A program made the position numbers and the translations under genes. Below the pieces are notes generated by a model. It had not been told where the DNA came from and searched no databases. It saw only the letters and a program-made list of their open reading frames with translations. From positions 1 to 61,407 of the forward strand of contig CALLFA010000007.1 of the NCBI GenBank assembly GCA_937997635.1: a stretch of 61,407 nucleotides of DNA, read 5' to 3'. Numbering within the stretch: the stretch's first letter is position 1; every line of letters starts with the position of its first letter. This document shows, piece after piece, positions 45,538-55,567 of this stretch. The stretch comes from an uncultured Saprospiraceae bacterium. Lineage in GTDB: Bacteria; Bacteroidota; Bacteroidia; Chitinophagales; Saprospiraceae.

Positions 45538-46647
45538 ATGAGTAGTGCAAAAGATAAAATACACGAATTGGTATCTTATACTGATGTAAAAATTAACGGA
45601 GACCAGCCTTGGGACATACAAGTAAAAGACGAAAAATTTTATAATCGAGTCCTGTCAGGAGGTGCGCTTGGACTTGGTGAATCCTATATGGATGGACTCT
45701 GGGAATGTGAAGACATGCACATCATGTTTGAAAAAGTACTTAGAGCAGGTCTTGAAGAGAAAGTACAACCACTGACAATGCTGATCCCGTTTGCCAAAGC
45801 TTGGATTGTTAATCGTCAAAGCAAATCAAAGGCTTTTGACATAGGCGAGCATCACTATGATATCGGCAATGACATGTATGAACGTATGCTTGATAAGCGA
45901 ATGACATACACCTGCGGTTATTGGAAAAATGCCACCACACTAGATGAAGCACAAGAAGCCAAACTCGATTTGATCTGTCGTAAAATAGGTTTAAAGGCTG
46001 GTGACCATGTTTTAGATATTGGTTGTGGTTGGGGAAGTTTTGCTGGCTTTGCTGCCGAAAAATACAATGCTAAAGTGACAGGCATCACTGTATCAAAAGA
46101 GCAAATAGCACTTGCCCAAGAAAAATATAAAGGCTTTGATGTCGAATTCAGATATCAAGATTATCGCGATGTCAATGAAAAATTTGACCACATCGTTTCT
46201 GTAGGGATGTTTGAACATGTCGGACCAAAAAACTACAAAACCTATATGGAGATGGTCAACAGATGTTTGAAGGATGATGGCTTGTTCTTACTCCATACGA
46301 TTGGGACCAATCATACAAAAACAGCTACAGATGCCTGGTTGGATAAATATATTTTTCCTGGTGGGATACTGCCTACTTTAGCCCAAGTAGCCAATGCTTC
46401 TGAGCATTATCTGTATCAGCGTGATTTCGAAAATTTTGGTGGTGACTATGCTCGGACATTGCTGGCATGGCAGGAGAATTTTGATGCTAGCTTCCCAGAT
46501 TTGACTGGCTATGATCAACGATTTTATCGCATGTGGAGATTCTTTTTATTGAGCGCAGCAGGCGGGTTTTTGGCAAATAGAAATGCGTTGTGGCAATTTG
46601 TGTTTTCTAAGAAGGAGTATAGTTCGGATTATTATTCGGTACGATAG
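45538..46647 (+). CDS. Cyclopropane-fatty-acyl-phospholipid synthase family methyltransferase
   Basis: The protein has 369 residues. A helical N-terminal domain (GGALGLGESYMDGLWECEDM) is followed by HHYDIGNDMYERMLDKRMTYTC-type sequence and the SAM-binding motif VLDIGCGWGSFAGFAAEKYN. IVSVGMFEHVGPKNYKTYM and the C-terminal RFYRMWRFFLLSAAGGF complete the CfaS pattern. It would methylate unsaturated acyl chains in phospholipids from S-adenosylmethionine at the membrane. It is monocistronic, with a 188-bp leader and a REP-like cluster downstream. Confidence 0.93.
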   Translation: MSSAKDKIHELVSYTDVKINGDQPWDIQVKDEKFYNRVLSGGALGLGESYMDGLWECEDMHIMFEKVLRAGLEEKVQPLTMLIPFAKAWIVNRQSKSKAFDIGEHHYDIGNDMYERMLDKRMTYTCGYWKNATTLDEAQEAKLDLICRKIGLKAGDHVLDIGCGWGSFAGFAAEKYNAKVTGITVSKEQIALAQEKYKGFDVEFRYQDYRDVNEKFDHIVSVGMFEHVGPKNYKTYMEMVNRCLKDDGLFLLHTIGTNHTKTATDAWLDKYIFPGGILPTLAQVANASEHYLYQRDFENFGGDYARTLLAWQENFDASFPDLTGYDQRFYRMWRFFLLSAAGGFLANRNALWQFVFSKKEYSSDYYSVR

Positions 46648-46693
46648 ACCATTTTGAGTTAATGAGTACACCTATACAAGGACTCCAATATTA

Positions 46694-46893
46694 GCTTACG
46701 CCCCTTCAGGGCTTTGGTACAATTACGACATCATACCAATGGCGTTGCCATTGGCTATAATCTTTGCGCCCTTTCAGGGCTAACACATTTTACAAGAAAT
46801 TTATATCATCCAAATTCTCCAAAGGGGTATCATCAACAGTGAGGGACACCGTCCCTAATTATTGTGTTTTTGCTTACGCCCTTTCAGGGCTTA
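46694..46893. repeat. Cluster of REP-like hairpins
   Basis: Three copies of a GCCCTTTCAGGGC-type hairpin lie at 46700-46712, 46768-46780 and 46878-46890; two of them sit within GCTTACGCCC...GGGCTT. Between them are CCAATGGC-GTT-GCCATTGG (46736-46754) and AGGGAC-ACC-GTCCCT (46842-46856). The gap 46648-47242 holds no gene. Past the cluster it is AT-rich and probably carries the promoter of the RHS operon. Confidence 0.8.
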
Positions 46894-47242
46894 TATTATA
46901 GGATTGTTCATCTACCAAGGGTTTCGTTTGCGGATCAGAGCTTGAACAAAATCAATGGCTTTATCACTGGTGAATACCCGTATACATAATGGCTTTTCGA
47001 TAATCACTATTCCAATATCTTCGATTATAGAGTGCGTCTATAGGGCGGACCTCACATTACAGTTAGATAATAATTGTAGCACTTTAATACCTAAATGAAG
47101 ACAGCATACAAATATTAAACAATTATATTTTTTTAATTAAATATGTAATATCCAAACATTATATATATTTATCTAGCTTTTAACTAAGGTTGAGGGCTAT
47201 ATAAAATCAAAACATTTGTTCACTCTTTACACGTATGTAAGC

Positions 47243-48100
47243 ATGATACGGTTTGCAATCCTTTTATTGATTTGGATGATTAGTCAAAATTTTGTGTTCG
47301 GGCAAGAATTGCTCTTTAGCACTGTCAATTCTCAAAGGGCTTTCACCGATGTCGATACCATTTCTCATATAAACCACAGAAAAATTGAGCATTATATACA
47401 CAGTCAAGGGAATAGATTTTTAAATATAGAAGAGCCTATTCAAATAAATTTGGTATTTCATAACCATACCTCTTTAACTAAGTCTGAATTTAAATCGCAA
47501 TCTATTTCTCAATTGAGTATCCTAAATCAAGCATTTGAAGTTGATGATAAGACCCATCAACAACTCACGGGATTGCCTCACTCCGCATCTAATCGTATAT
47601 ACAGCATATTTAAATTTCAGGTCGCTAATCAAATCGAAGAAGAAACTCGTACATGGCAAGGATGGGACAAACAGCACAACTTAAACACTAAAGAGGAGAT
47701 GCATATATATGTGTATGACGATTTACCGGAAGAGCTTGGAAAAGGGTATGCACACTTTCCTTGGATTTCTGATAATATCTCCAAAAGTATTGTACTGCAA
47801 AGAGCTAGCTTGTTAAAAGATAATAATGATTTAGTTCATATTGTTGGTAATTATCTGGGACTGTATCCACTGACTGGTGAATATCCTTGTGGCGACGATT
47901 ATGTTAGCGATACTCCAATCCATAATGATCCCATTGTCATATGTTCCAATCTAGAAATTACGAGCACCTGCGATAATCAGAAGTTTGACACACAAAATTA
48001 TATGTCACATGCCAAAGAAGGCTGTAGAGATCATTTCACTATCGGTCAGTGGAGGCGAATGCTTCATATAATTAATTTCTCTAAAAACAATCACCAATAA
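47243..48100 (+). CDS. Pappalysin (M43)-like secreted protein with degenerate zinc site
   Basis: The start is the ATG at 47243, which heads a signal peptide (MIRFAILLLIWMISQNFVFG); the longer TTG start is less likely. The protein has 285 residues. The C-terminal half follows the M43 cytophagalysin/pappalysin pattern: GKGYAHFPWISDN, LGLYPLTGEYPCGDDYVSDT and QNYMSHAKEGCRDHFTIGQW then RRM, including the Met-turn. The metal motif is HIVGNYLGLYP at residues 199-209 where active enzymes have HExxHxxGxxH. The Glu and the second and third His are lost. It is probably a non-catalytic relative. It ends 8 bp before the RHS gene and is surely cotranscribed. Confidence 0.75.
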   Translation: MIRFAILLLIWMISQNFVFGQELLFSTVNSQRAFTDVDTISHINHRKIEHYIHSQGNRFLNIEEPIQINLVFHNHTSLTKSEFKSQSISQLSILNQAFEVDDKTHQQLTGLPHSASNRIYSIFKFQVANQIEEETRTWQGWDKQHNLNTKEEMHIYVYDDLPEELGKGYAHFPWISDNISKSIVLQRASLLKDNNDLVHIVGNYLGLYPLTGEYPCGDDYVSDTPIHNDPIVICSNLEITSTCDNQKFDTQNYMSHAKEGCRDHFTIGQWRRMLHIINFSKNNHQ

Positions 48101-48108
48101 GAGCACCT

Positions 48109-51100
48109 ATGAATCTTTTAAGGATTATACTATACACCATATTATCACTGTTCTCTACGATAATCATAAGTCAACCTACTACACCTAGCGCAGCTGTGTA
48201 TAATTATTCGAAATATGCAGATACTCCTCCAGATCTGTATACAGGTGCAGTATCTGAGCAGATTCCAATAGGGAGTGTGTCTGCTGGCCCTTTGAATCAT
48301 GCTATTGGTGTCAACTATTATTTTGCAGGCCACCGCCCTTCTGATTTATCAAGTCCAATTGGTTTGGGATTTAATTTATCAGGAGGAGGAGCAATTACAC
48401 GACAAATATTAGGGATAGATGATTTCGATGTTAACGGTTGGTACAATAAAGGTTCTCAGATTAATGATGGGTTTACTTTAGCAGAACAGGCCGATGCAGT
48501 AGAAGGAACATTGGATACACAAGCAGATATATACAGCCTTAATGTTGGTGGTTTATCTGTAAAATTTGCTATGGATCATATGGGCTTGCTACATACTATT
48601 CCAAGGAGTGATTTAAAGATTAGTTATGAAACTGATCAAGTCACAGATCTTAACGGCACTATTATTCATTATAATTTTTTTTTACTAACTGATACAGAAG
48701 GAAGACGTTATTATTTTGGAGATAGACGAGATGATATTTTTAGCATATCCCGCTTGAGAGAATCAACAATTTCACAAAATAACCTCTTTACATCTATCTG
48801 GTATCTATATAGAATAGAGACTCATGATGGACTGCATAAAATCGATTTTGACTATGAAGATCACAATTATTCGTATTACAGTCTGCAAGATTGTGAAGAA
48901 GTTAGATATAGAGATGGCAGTGATTCTGGTAGAGTAGGCCCCCCCTGCACAATGAGGGCAGTTGAAGTTCAAATTAATGGTAAACTTCTAAGCAGCATTT
49001 CTGGCCTGGCCAGTTCTATAGAGCTCACTTATTCTGAGAATCGGGCGGATCTTCTAGGGACTGGCAAAAAATTAGATGCCGTAAATGTTCATACAGGTTC
49101 TTTTACAAAGCAACATGAATTTGATCAAAGTTATTTTGGTGATAATACCTTGGCCCTTAGTCAGATAAATAATGTGGATGAGTTAGGCGTAAGTTCAGCA
49201 GTTCATTCGGCTATGTCAAGAAAGTTAAGGCTTAAAAGTATATCTACCTCTGGAGGTTCAGAATCTATACCAGATTATACATTTGATTATTATAGGCCAA
49301 ATGCTTCTACTACAGGTCCCTATATTGCCTATTCTACTCTCAATAAAGGAATAGATTCATATGGCTTTGCTAATGGTGTGTGGGACAATAATGGAAATGG
49401 CACTGATAATAAAAACCCTCACATTATTCCTTTCACATCTGTCAGCTCAAATGGCAATAATATTTCATTTGGCAATCCTGGTGATATCAGGAAGCCTGAC
49501 TCGGCTTATTCTATTTCAAGTGGCTTATATAAAATGACTTTACCCACAGGTGGCACAATCCAATACACTTATTCAGGAAATCAATACTTAAACGATACAG
49601 GTGTATTTGTTAATCCGGCTAGTGTTTCTGTTGAACACTTAGACTGTACACAATCATCTTTTGTCACTTCTGAAAGTGAATCATTCACACTCACTCACGA
49701 AGCAATAAATACTGGATATATACAATGGAATTTGACACCTCAATGCGGTGCAATCAATGCATTTATAATAATTGATATCATTGATCCTGCAGGTAATCTT
49801 GTATATAGTACCTTATTTACAAGTATAAATCCATCAGAGAATATCTTTAGTTTATCATCTATCACTAATCCACCCCTACAAGCTGATGTCAATTATACAC
49901 TTGAGTTGAGTGTTTATAAAGGATCAGCCAATGCTGATCTCATATATGTACAATCGGGTAGAGATCAAGATATAGGAGGCATTCGATTAGATTCTAAGTT
50001 AATTTCTGATGCTGACTCTTCACCTGCAAATGATATACTTAGAACTTTCAAGTATACAGATGAAAATCAAAAAAGTACTGGACGTATTTACAGAAATCCA
50101 GAATTTGGATTTGCTTTGGATCATATTGATGTAGATGATGTCGGCAATGCATTATTCAGTACAGCAAGTATCAGACCCTTTACAAGTTTTGAAGGACACT
50201 TTATGGGCTATGAACAAACTACTGTTGATTATAATGGGAACGGTAGATCAGAAACTTCCTTTTTTACAGATCCTGGAAATTTTACAATAGGCACTAATTT
50301 TCCGCCTATACCTGAAAATGACCGTAATCTCTGGGGTCAGCATAAAGAAACTAGGATTTATAGCGACTCACAAAATGAACCTCTACAAAAAACTTCAAGC
50401 ACAATTCCAACTAATGAATTTGGGTCATTTATTAATTCAACAATGTACTCTGTAAGAGAACTTGAATTGAAGAACGATCAACATAACGATGAAGAATTAA
50501 TTTTCTTTAAATTTTACTTAATCAATACTGGCTCTTTTAGACCTAGTTCAATAACTCAGGAAATAGAAGGACTAAGTAAAGAGACTTCCTACCTCTATGG
50601 TTCTATTAACCATCTACTAGCCAAGAAAACGACAGAAACTTTTCCAGATAATGAAATTTATGTAACTGATATAGAGTACACTACGGACAACTTATCAAAT
50701 GATGCTGTCACAGCTAATTTAATTGATCGCAATATTATAAGCCCACAAACCAGTGCTTATACAATGAATGGTGATAGTGTTGTCCTCACTAAATATTCAT
50801 ATGATAATTTTGCAACTCATCCAAGAATAGCCGCAATAGAGAGAACTTATTATGATGATTCAGGTAATACACGAGTAGAGACAGATATCAACACAACATA
50901 TAATGCAAAGGGTTTACTTACCAAAAGTAGAAGACACGGATATTCAATAGATGACGTATATACATACAATCAAAATAGCCTGCTCATATCTTCTGGCATG
51001 CTTGGTCTAACCAAATCATATGCGTACCATCCTAATAGTAACTTACTCTCTAAAGTCACAGAAGTTGACGGTACTGATATAGACTATACATATGATGGAA

Positions 51101-54100
51101 TGATGCGTCTCAAGACAATTACTAATGCGGTTGGTGCAGTAACTTCATTTGATTACAATATTGATCAAAATATTGCAGGACATGCTAGTTTTATAAAAAC
51201 GACAACATCATTTCCTGCTGATCAACTCGCGTTAAGTTCACTCACCTCATTAGAAAATGTGAGCTATTTAGATGGTCTTGGAAGATCTACTCAAAGCGTT
51301 GGCACACAACAATCCTTTAATGGTAAGGATCAAGTGAGTGCATTGCTCTACGACAATCAGGGTAGAGTGTCAACAACATACGAAACATATGAAACCACAG
51401 CTAATGATGGTAGCTGGTCAGGTCTATATGTATTAGAACCATCCACACAAGTAATTTTCGAACCATCGCCACTTAATCGGAAACTCCAATTAAAACCACC
51501 CAATTTTGGTACCACTAATTATGAATATGGGCTAAATACACGACCTATAACTGATGCTCATGATAATTCACATCCGATAGGTTCATTATATCAAAGAACT
51601 ACTATAGATGGTAACGGGAATAAATCACAATCATTTACAGATGTTGAAGGGAGAACAATTATGACTTCAAGATCTGACGCTACAAATACAGTATTTAATG
51701 AAACAACTTACGCATATGACTTTAGAAATTTACAAATTGAAGTAGTCCCACCTGGTTCATCCTTATCCACAGATAACCTAAACTTTATTTATGAATATGA
51801 TGAAGAGGGTAAAGTAGATAGAAAAAAAATTCCTTCTAAGGATTGGATAAATTTAGTTTACGATGATAGAGATTTACTGATTGGTTATCAAGATAGTTAC
51901 ATGAGAGGACTGGACAATTATGATTGGTACGGTTACAGATATGATGACTTTGGAAGAGAAATATCATCTGGTTTTTATGAGGTACAACCAAGCAGTGGAT
52001 CCCAATCTCCATCTGAACTATTAACAGAAACAAGTTACTACACCTCAGGTATTGGTAGAAAAGGAAAAATTAAGGATTCTAGATCTAAAGTACTTTTGTA
52101 TCAAAATACAATAATACATTCCACACTAAATTACGACACCTTTGGAAGACTATCTTATACAGAGTCAAATAATATTTTATCAGGTGGATCTAGAGATGAT
52201 AGGATTGATTATCATTATGATGGAGCAGATAACATCGTTAGAGTTATAGAAGAAGTAAAATTAGGTACTTCAACTTCTGACTCTAGAACTGTGATTTTTG
52301 ATACGGAATTTGATAACGATGGTAGAGAAAAAGCAAAGTACTTGCAACTTGCTGGTCAACCAAAGCAACAACTCTGTGAATTAACATATACCCCAAAAGA
52401 TCAAATAGCAATTAAATATCAAGGCGGCAGTAGTAACGTTAATAGCCATCTCCAAAGAATAGACTACACTTATTTATCTAATCAAGCACTTAATACCATA
52501 AATGGAGGTATTAGATCAGGAACAGACTTATTTGCATGTAGGATTAACTATGATGAAACAATTGGGATAGGTAGTTCATTAGGCATATTAACCCCACAGC
52601 ATAATGGAAATATTAATAGCACTAGATGGGAAGAAGTAAATCAACCTTTAGAATTACATAATTATACTTATGATTATCTAGATAGATTAGTATCAGACGT
52701 TACTATTGGCAATGCATATAATACAACCTATAGTTATGATCCAAGAGGAAATTTTACAACTGTTACCAGGAATAGTGATGGTATTACCATTGATAATCTA
52801 ACGTATCAATATAAATCTGGAAATTCTAATCAAATCGCAAAAATCACTGAAGCAACTGATCGCAGCAAAGGCTATAAGTTAAAGTCGTCAGCTACATCGT
52901 ATAATTATGATTTAAATGGAAATTTAATTTCAGACCCACAGAAGGATTTGACAGTCAGGTATAATCATTTAGACTTGCCGGATTTAATGACATTTGGTGA
53001 TGGTCGCCGGATAGTCTTTACATATGATTCTGATGGTGCTCTTTTAAGGAAAAGACTACAATCCTCAGATGGTACAGATTTACAGAATCATAGATATATA
53101 GGTAGTTTTGAGTTGATTGATGATAAGGTATATAGTATCATGCATTCTGAAGGTCGAATGGTAAATGAAGGATTAGAAAATTACTTAAATTATCTATACT
53201 TAGACCATCAGCAAAGTGAGACAAATTTATTTGAAGCCCAAATTATAGACAGTAGAGGTACAATAATCACCAATGACATTGATTATGAAGCCAGCGATCA
53301 TATTCAGCTATTGAATGGATTTGAGGTGATACAAGGCGCAGATTTCTTAGCGGACATCATGCCATCGAATCCATATACAGAGAGCTGGCGATACGACTGG
53401 ACAATCAGAGATCATCTTGGTAATTTAAGAATAATGTACACAGGTACATCTAGAAGCAATCTGACAGTATTGCAGCGGCAGCAATTGTACCCATATGGAA
53501 TGGCTATAAATAAAAACCTTACAACAACCCTTGAAAACAAATACCAATTCAATGGTATAGATTATGTTGGAGATTTTGGTTTGGATTGGAGTATGGCAAC
53601 TTTCAGAAGTTTGGATAGTGGTATAGGTGTTTGGAATGGGGTCGATCCCAAAGCAGAGGCACAGTATGGATATTCACCATACGCTTCCATGAATAATAAT
53701 CCGATAAGTATGTCGGATCCAGATGGCGATTTACCATTTTTAGCAGTTGTTGGAATTGGTGCAGCAGTAGGTGTTTTTGGAAATGGAATTAGTAATGCTC
53801 AACAGGGTCAAGGATTTTTTGACGGTGCAGGGAAAGCGGCTTTTTGGGGAGGTGTAGGTGCAGCAGCTTCTTTCGGAGTTGGAGCTGCCTTTGGAGCAAC
53901 AGGAAGTTTTGGGCATGAATTAGGTAGAGGAATTGCACATGGATTTAGTAGTGGAATACAATCAGAGTTACAAGGCGGATCATTTGGTCAAGGATTTTTA
54001 TCAGGTGGAATATCTTCTGGTATAGGATCAGCTTTAAATGGACAAGGTGCAGGAGCTCAAATTTTTGGTGGAGGTGTTGGTGGTGGAATTGGTTCTGCCA

Positions 54101-54606
54101 TTAGTGGAGGTAACTTTTTTGATGGTTTTACACAAGGTGTTGCAGTAGGCGCTTTTAATCATGCGTTGCATAGTGGATTATCTGGAGCTGGAGATCCAAC
54201 AAAGAAGCAAGTAAAAGAGTGGTTGGCAGGTGAATTTTTAGACGGCAGAATTTCTAAGCAAGATTATATAAATGCTGTAGTATTAGTAGATGATGGTTCT
54301 TGGGCTTTGTTAAAACAAGTTCTCTATAATAATAGAGGAGATATAGCACTATCGATGGTTCCGGTAGCTCGTCCAATGAAAGCTCTTTCGAGGGTTCCTA
54401 AAGGTGAGCTATGGGTTGATTTAGCCACAGGAAAACATTTAAAAGGAGGACAATTTATTAGTAAGTCAGCAAGTTATCTGAAGTTTGGAAATAATTCAAC
54501 AAGGACGTTTTCTTCTGGAACAGGGACAGTTATTAAAACCGCTCCCAGGAACATTTGGAGAACAAGGCTTGAGGCTTTATCACGATTTTTAGGAATTGGA
54601 ACATAA
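48109..54606 (+). CDS. RHS/YD-repeat polymorphic toxin-like protein with C-terminal tip
   Basis: The protein has 2165 residues with a Sec signal (MNLLRIILYTILSLFSTIII). The N-terminal 600 residues resemble SpvB/TcdB-like starts in Bacteroidetes RHS proteins (PIGLGFNLSGGGAITRQILG). YD repeats fill the middle (YTYDGMMRLKTITNAVGAV, YDYLDRLVSDV, YSYDPRGNFTTVTRNSDG). The RHS core ends with DWTIRDHLGNLRIMYTG, YQFNGIDY, WNGVDPKAEAQYGYSPYASM and NNNPISMSDPDGD. The variable tip starts at about residue 1845. A Gly-rich hydrophobic stretch is followed by about 110 basic residues ending RTRLEALSRFLGIGT, the likely effector part, which I cannot assign. A candidate immunity gene follows after 4 bp. Confidence 0.9.
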   Translation: MNLLRIILYTILSLFSTIIISQPTTPSAAVYNYSKYADTPPDLYTGAVSEQIPIGSVSAGPLNHAIGVNYYFAGHRPSDLSSPIGLGFNLSGGGAITRQILGIDDFDVNGWYNKGSQINDGFTLAEQADAVEGTLDTQADIYSLNVGGLSVKFAMDHMGLLHTIPRSDLKISYETDQVTDLNGTIIHYNFFLLTDTEGRRYYFGDRRDDIFSISRLRESTISQNNLFTSIWYLYRIETHDGLHKIDFDYEDHNYSYYSLQDCEEVRYRDGSDSGRVGPPCTMRAVEVQINGKLLSSISGLASSIELTYSENRADLLGTGKKLDAVNVHTGSFTKQHEFDQSYFGDNTLALSQINNVDELGVSSAVHSAMSRKLRLKSISTSGGSESIPDYTFDYYRPNASTTGPYIAYSTLNKGIDSYGFANGVWDNNGNGTDNKNPHIIPFTSVSSNGNNISFGNPGDIRKPDSAYSISSGLYKMTLPTGGTIQYTYSGNQYLNDTGVFVNPASVSVEHLDCTQSSFVTSESESFTLTHEAINTGYIQWNLTPQCGAINAFIIIDIIDPAGNLVYSTLFTSINPSENIFSLSSITNPPLQADVNYTLELSVYKGSANADLIYVQSGRDQDIGGIRLDSKLISDADSSPANDILRTFKYTDENQKSTGRIYRNPEFGFALDHIDVDDVGNALFSTASIRPFTSFEGHFMGYEQTTVDYNGNGRSETSFFTDPGNFTIGTNFPPIPENDRNLWGQHKETRIYSDSQNEPLQKTSSTIPTNEFGSFINSTMYSVRELELKNDQHNDEELIFFKFYLINTGSFRPSSITQEIEGLSKETSYLYGSINHLLAKKTTETFPDNEIYVTDIEYTTDNLSNDAVTANLIDRNIISPQTSAYTMNGDSVVLTKYSYDNFATHPRIAAIERTYYDDSGNTRVETDINTTYNAKGLLTKSRRHGYSIDDVYTYNQNSLLISSGMLGLTKSYAYHPNSNLLSKVTEVDGTDIDYTYDGMMRLKTITNAVGAVTSFDYNIDQNIAGHASFIKTTTSFPADQLALSSLTSLENVSYLDGLGRSTQSVGTQQSFNGKDQVSALLYDNQGRVSTTYETYETTANDGSWSGLYVLEPSTQVIFEPSPLNRKLQLKPPNFGTTNYEYGLNTRPITDAHDNSHPIGSLYQRTTIDGNGNKSQSFTDVEGRTIMTSRSDATNTVFNETTYAYDFRNLQIEVVPPGSSLSTDNLNFIYEYDEEGKVDRKKIPSKDWINLVYDDRDLLIGYQDSYMRGLDNYDWYGYRYDDFGREISSGFYEVQPSSGSQSPSELLTETSYYTSGIGRKGKIKDSRSKVLLYQNTIIHSTLNYDTFGRLSYTESNNILSGGSRDDRIDYHYDGADNIVRVIEEVKLGTSTSDSRTVIFDTEFDNDGREKAKYLQLAGQPKQQLCELTYTPKDQIAIKYQGGSSNVNSHLQRIDYTYLSNQALNTINGGIRSGTDLFACRINYDETIGIGSSLGILTPQHNGNINSTRWEEVNQPLELHNYTYDYLDRLVSDVTIGNAYNTTYSYDPRGNFTTVTRNSDGITIDNLTYQYKSGNSNQIAKITEATDRSKGYKLKSSATSYNYDLNGNLISDPQKDLTVRYNHLDLPDLMTFGDGRRIVFTYDSDGALLRKRLQSSDGTDLQNHRYIGSFELIDDKVYSIMHSEGRMVNEGLENYLNYLYLDHQQSETNLFEAQIIDSRGTIITNDIDYEASDHIQLLNGFEVIQGADFLADIMPSNPYTESWRYDWTIRDHLGNLRIMYTGTSRSNLTVLQRQQLYPYGMAINKNLTTTLENKYQFNGIDYVGDFGLDWSMATFRSLDSGIGVWNGVDPKAEAQYGYSPYASMNNNPISMSDPDGDLPFLAVVGIGAAVGVFGNGISNAQQGQGFFDGAGKAAFWGGVGAAASFGVGAAFGATGSFGHELGRGIAHGFSSGIQSELQGGSFGQGFLSGGISSGIGSALNGQGAGAQIFGGGVGGGIGSAISGGNFFDGFTQGVAVGAFNHALHSGLSGAGDPTKKQVKEWLAGEFLDGRISKQDYINAVVLVDDGSWALLKQVLYNNRGDIALSMVPVARPMKALSRVPKGELWVDLATGKHLKGGQFISKSASYLKFGNNSTRTFSSGTGTVIKTAPRNIWRTRLEALSRFLGIGT

Positions 54607-54610
54607 AATT

Positions 54611-55084
54611 ATGGAGAAGGAAAATAAAATGTTTTTCAGAGTAATGGCACCTAAACCAGATGCTATCACAAATCAATCTAATAATGCTGAGAGTTATGAT
54701 ATATTCTACACCACTGAGAATGGATTAATTTATTTCCCAGCTATTATGAATATTAAGGTATTAGAATTAGAGAGAGATTTTAGCTTTGTTTTATGGCTCG
54801 AAACTAATAAGGAAGAATACTCTGCCAAAACAAGGGCTATGGATAGTATAACAAGTTTAGAGCTGTCATGTACAATTGCAGGGATAATTCCATTCTATAA
54901 ATTAGATGAGACAGTAGAAGTAGTTGTAAGATTTGAGTTAAACGATATAGGCGAATACCCAACAGTTATAGATTTGAAAAGTGAAAGCGATTTAGAATAT
55001 GATTTTTATAATGGTATTTCAAAAGCAAAATATTTAGAATGGATGGAATGTCTTCATTCTGATAAATTATCGCCTTCGTCTTGA
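54611..55084 (+). CDS. Candidate immunity protein, DUF2199-like
   Basis: From the ATG at 54611 (MEKENKMFFRVMAPKPDAIT) the protein has 157 residues. It is acidic and has no signal. DFSFVLWLETNKEEY, CTIAGIIPFYKLDETVEVVV and LKSESDLEYDFYNGISKAKY resemble the F.lW...n..Y, G.lp.Y and hpL..dq.nGI blocks of DUF2199 proteins. DUF2199-type proteins occur next to polymorphic toxins. Position 4 bp after the RHS tip and before a strong terminator supports a cognate immunity role. The pairing is inferred, not shown. Confidence 0.65.
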   Translation: MEKENKMFFRVMAPKPDAITNQSNNAESYDIFYTTENGLIYFPAIMNIKVLELERDFSFVLWLETNKEEYSAKTRAMDSITSLELSCTIAGIIPFYKLDETVEVVVRFELNDIGEYPTVIDLKSESDLEYDFYNGISKAKYLEWMECLHSDKLSPSS

Positions 55085-55103
55085 TGGTAGATAATAATTT
55101 AAT

Positions 55104-55132
55104 AAAAAGCCTCACTTCGGTGGGGCTTTTTT
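55104..55132. terminator. Bidirectional intrinsic terminator
   Basis: AAAAAGCCTCAC-TTCG-GTGGGGCTTTTTT forms a 7-bp stem (one G-T mismatch) with a UUCG loop. It has a T run on one side and an A run on the other. It ends the RHS/immunity operon on the plus strand and overlaps the stop of the XRE gene on the minus strand, so it can serve both. Confidence 0.92.
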
Positions 55133-55457
55133 ATAGGACACCTTGTAACTTCATGCGATCAATAAATGAATCGAGAAAAACAAAGACAGTTTCTTTTTCT
55201 TTATCAGGTAGGTTTGAAACAGCCTGTACACGTTTAAGCATATCTGTGTCAAGTTCCAAATCTGTTTTACCGACGAGATAGTCGAGTGATACATTTAGAG
55301 CATTAGCGATTTTTGTAGCCATTTCAATAGTAGGTCTTACTTCACTTCGTTCGTAACGTCCGTAGGCATCACCATTGATGCCAATCATTTTACCTACATC
55401 AGCCTGAGAGAGTTTTTTCTTTTTTCTTACTGCAGTCAATCTGTTACCAAAAGCCAT
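55131..55457 (-). CDS. XRE-family HTH repressor
   Basis: From the ATG at 55457 (MAFGNRLTAVRKKKKLSQAD) the protein has 108 residues. A Cro/C1-type HTH spans residues 5-60 (LSQADVGKMIGINGDAYGRY, ERSEVRPTIEMATKIANALN, VSLDYLVGKT). A helical tail follows (KEKETVFVFLDSFIDRMKL), probably for dimerisation. It is divergent from the replication protein gene, with a palindrome (55474-55487) and that gene's promoter between them. This is the layout of a prophage- or plasmid-type control switch. Confidence 0.9.
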   Translation of the reverse strand: MAFGNRLTAVRKKKKLSQADVGKMIGINGDAYGRYERSEVRPTIEMATKIANALNVSLDYLVGKTDLELDTDMLKRVQAVSNLPDKEKETVFVFLDSFIDRMKLQGVL

Positions 55458-55473
55458 AAATGTATGATTTAGT

Positions 55474-55487
55474 ACACGAAATCGTGT
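55474..55487. promoter_or_regulatory. Palindromic operator candidate ACACGA-AA-TCGTGT
   Basis: A perfect 6-bp inverted repeat with a 2-bp centre lies 17 bp upstream of the XRE start. It is the best candidate for the repressor's own binding site. Confidence 0.5.
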
Positions 55488-55535
55488 TATTAAGCAAATA
55501 TACAAACAACATATGTAGGATAAAAGTTACAAATG

Positions 55536-55567
55536 TTTGTAAAAGTCATACAAGAATTATAGTTTTG
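55536..55567 (+). promoter_or_regulatory. Bacteroidetes-type promoter of the replication protein gene
   Basis: TTTG at 55536-55539 (-33 element) and TAGTTTTG at 55560-55567 (TAnnTTTG, -7 element) are separated by 20 bp, the spacing known for the Bacteroidetes primary sigma factor. The start codon is at 55599. An 11-bp direct repeat ATATGTAGGAT at 55511-55521 and 55574-55584 brackets the promoter and could be a second regulatory site. Confidence 0.7.
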
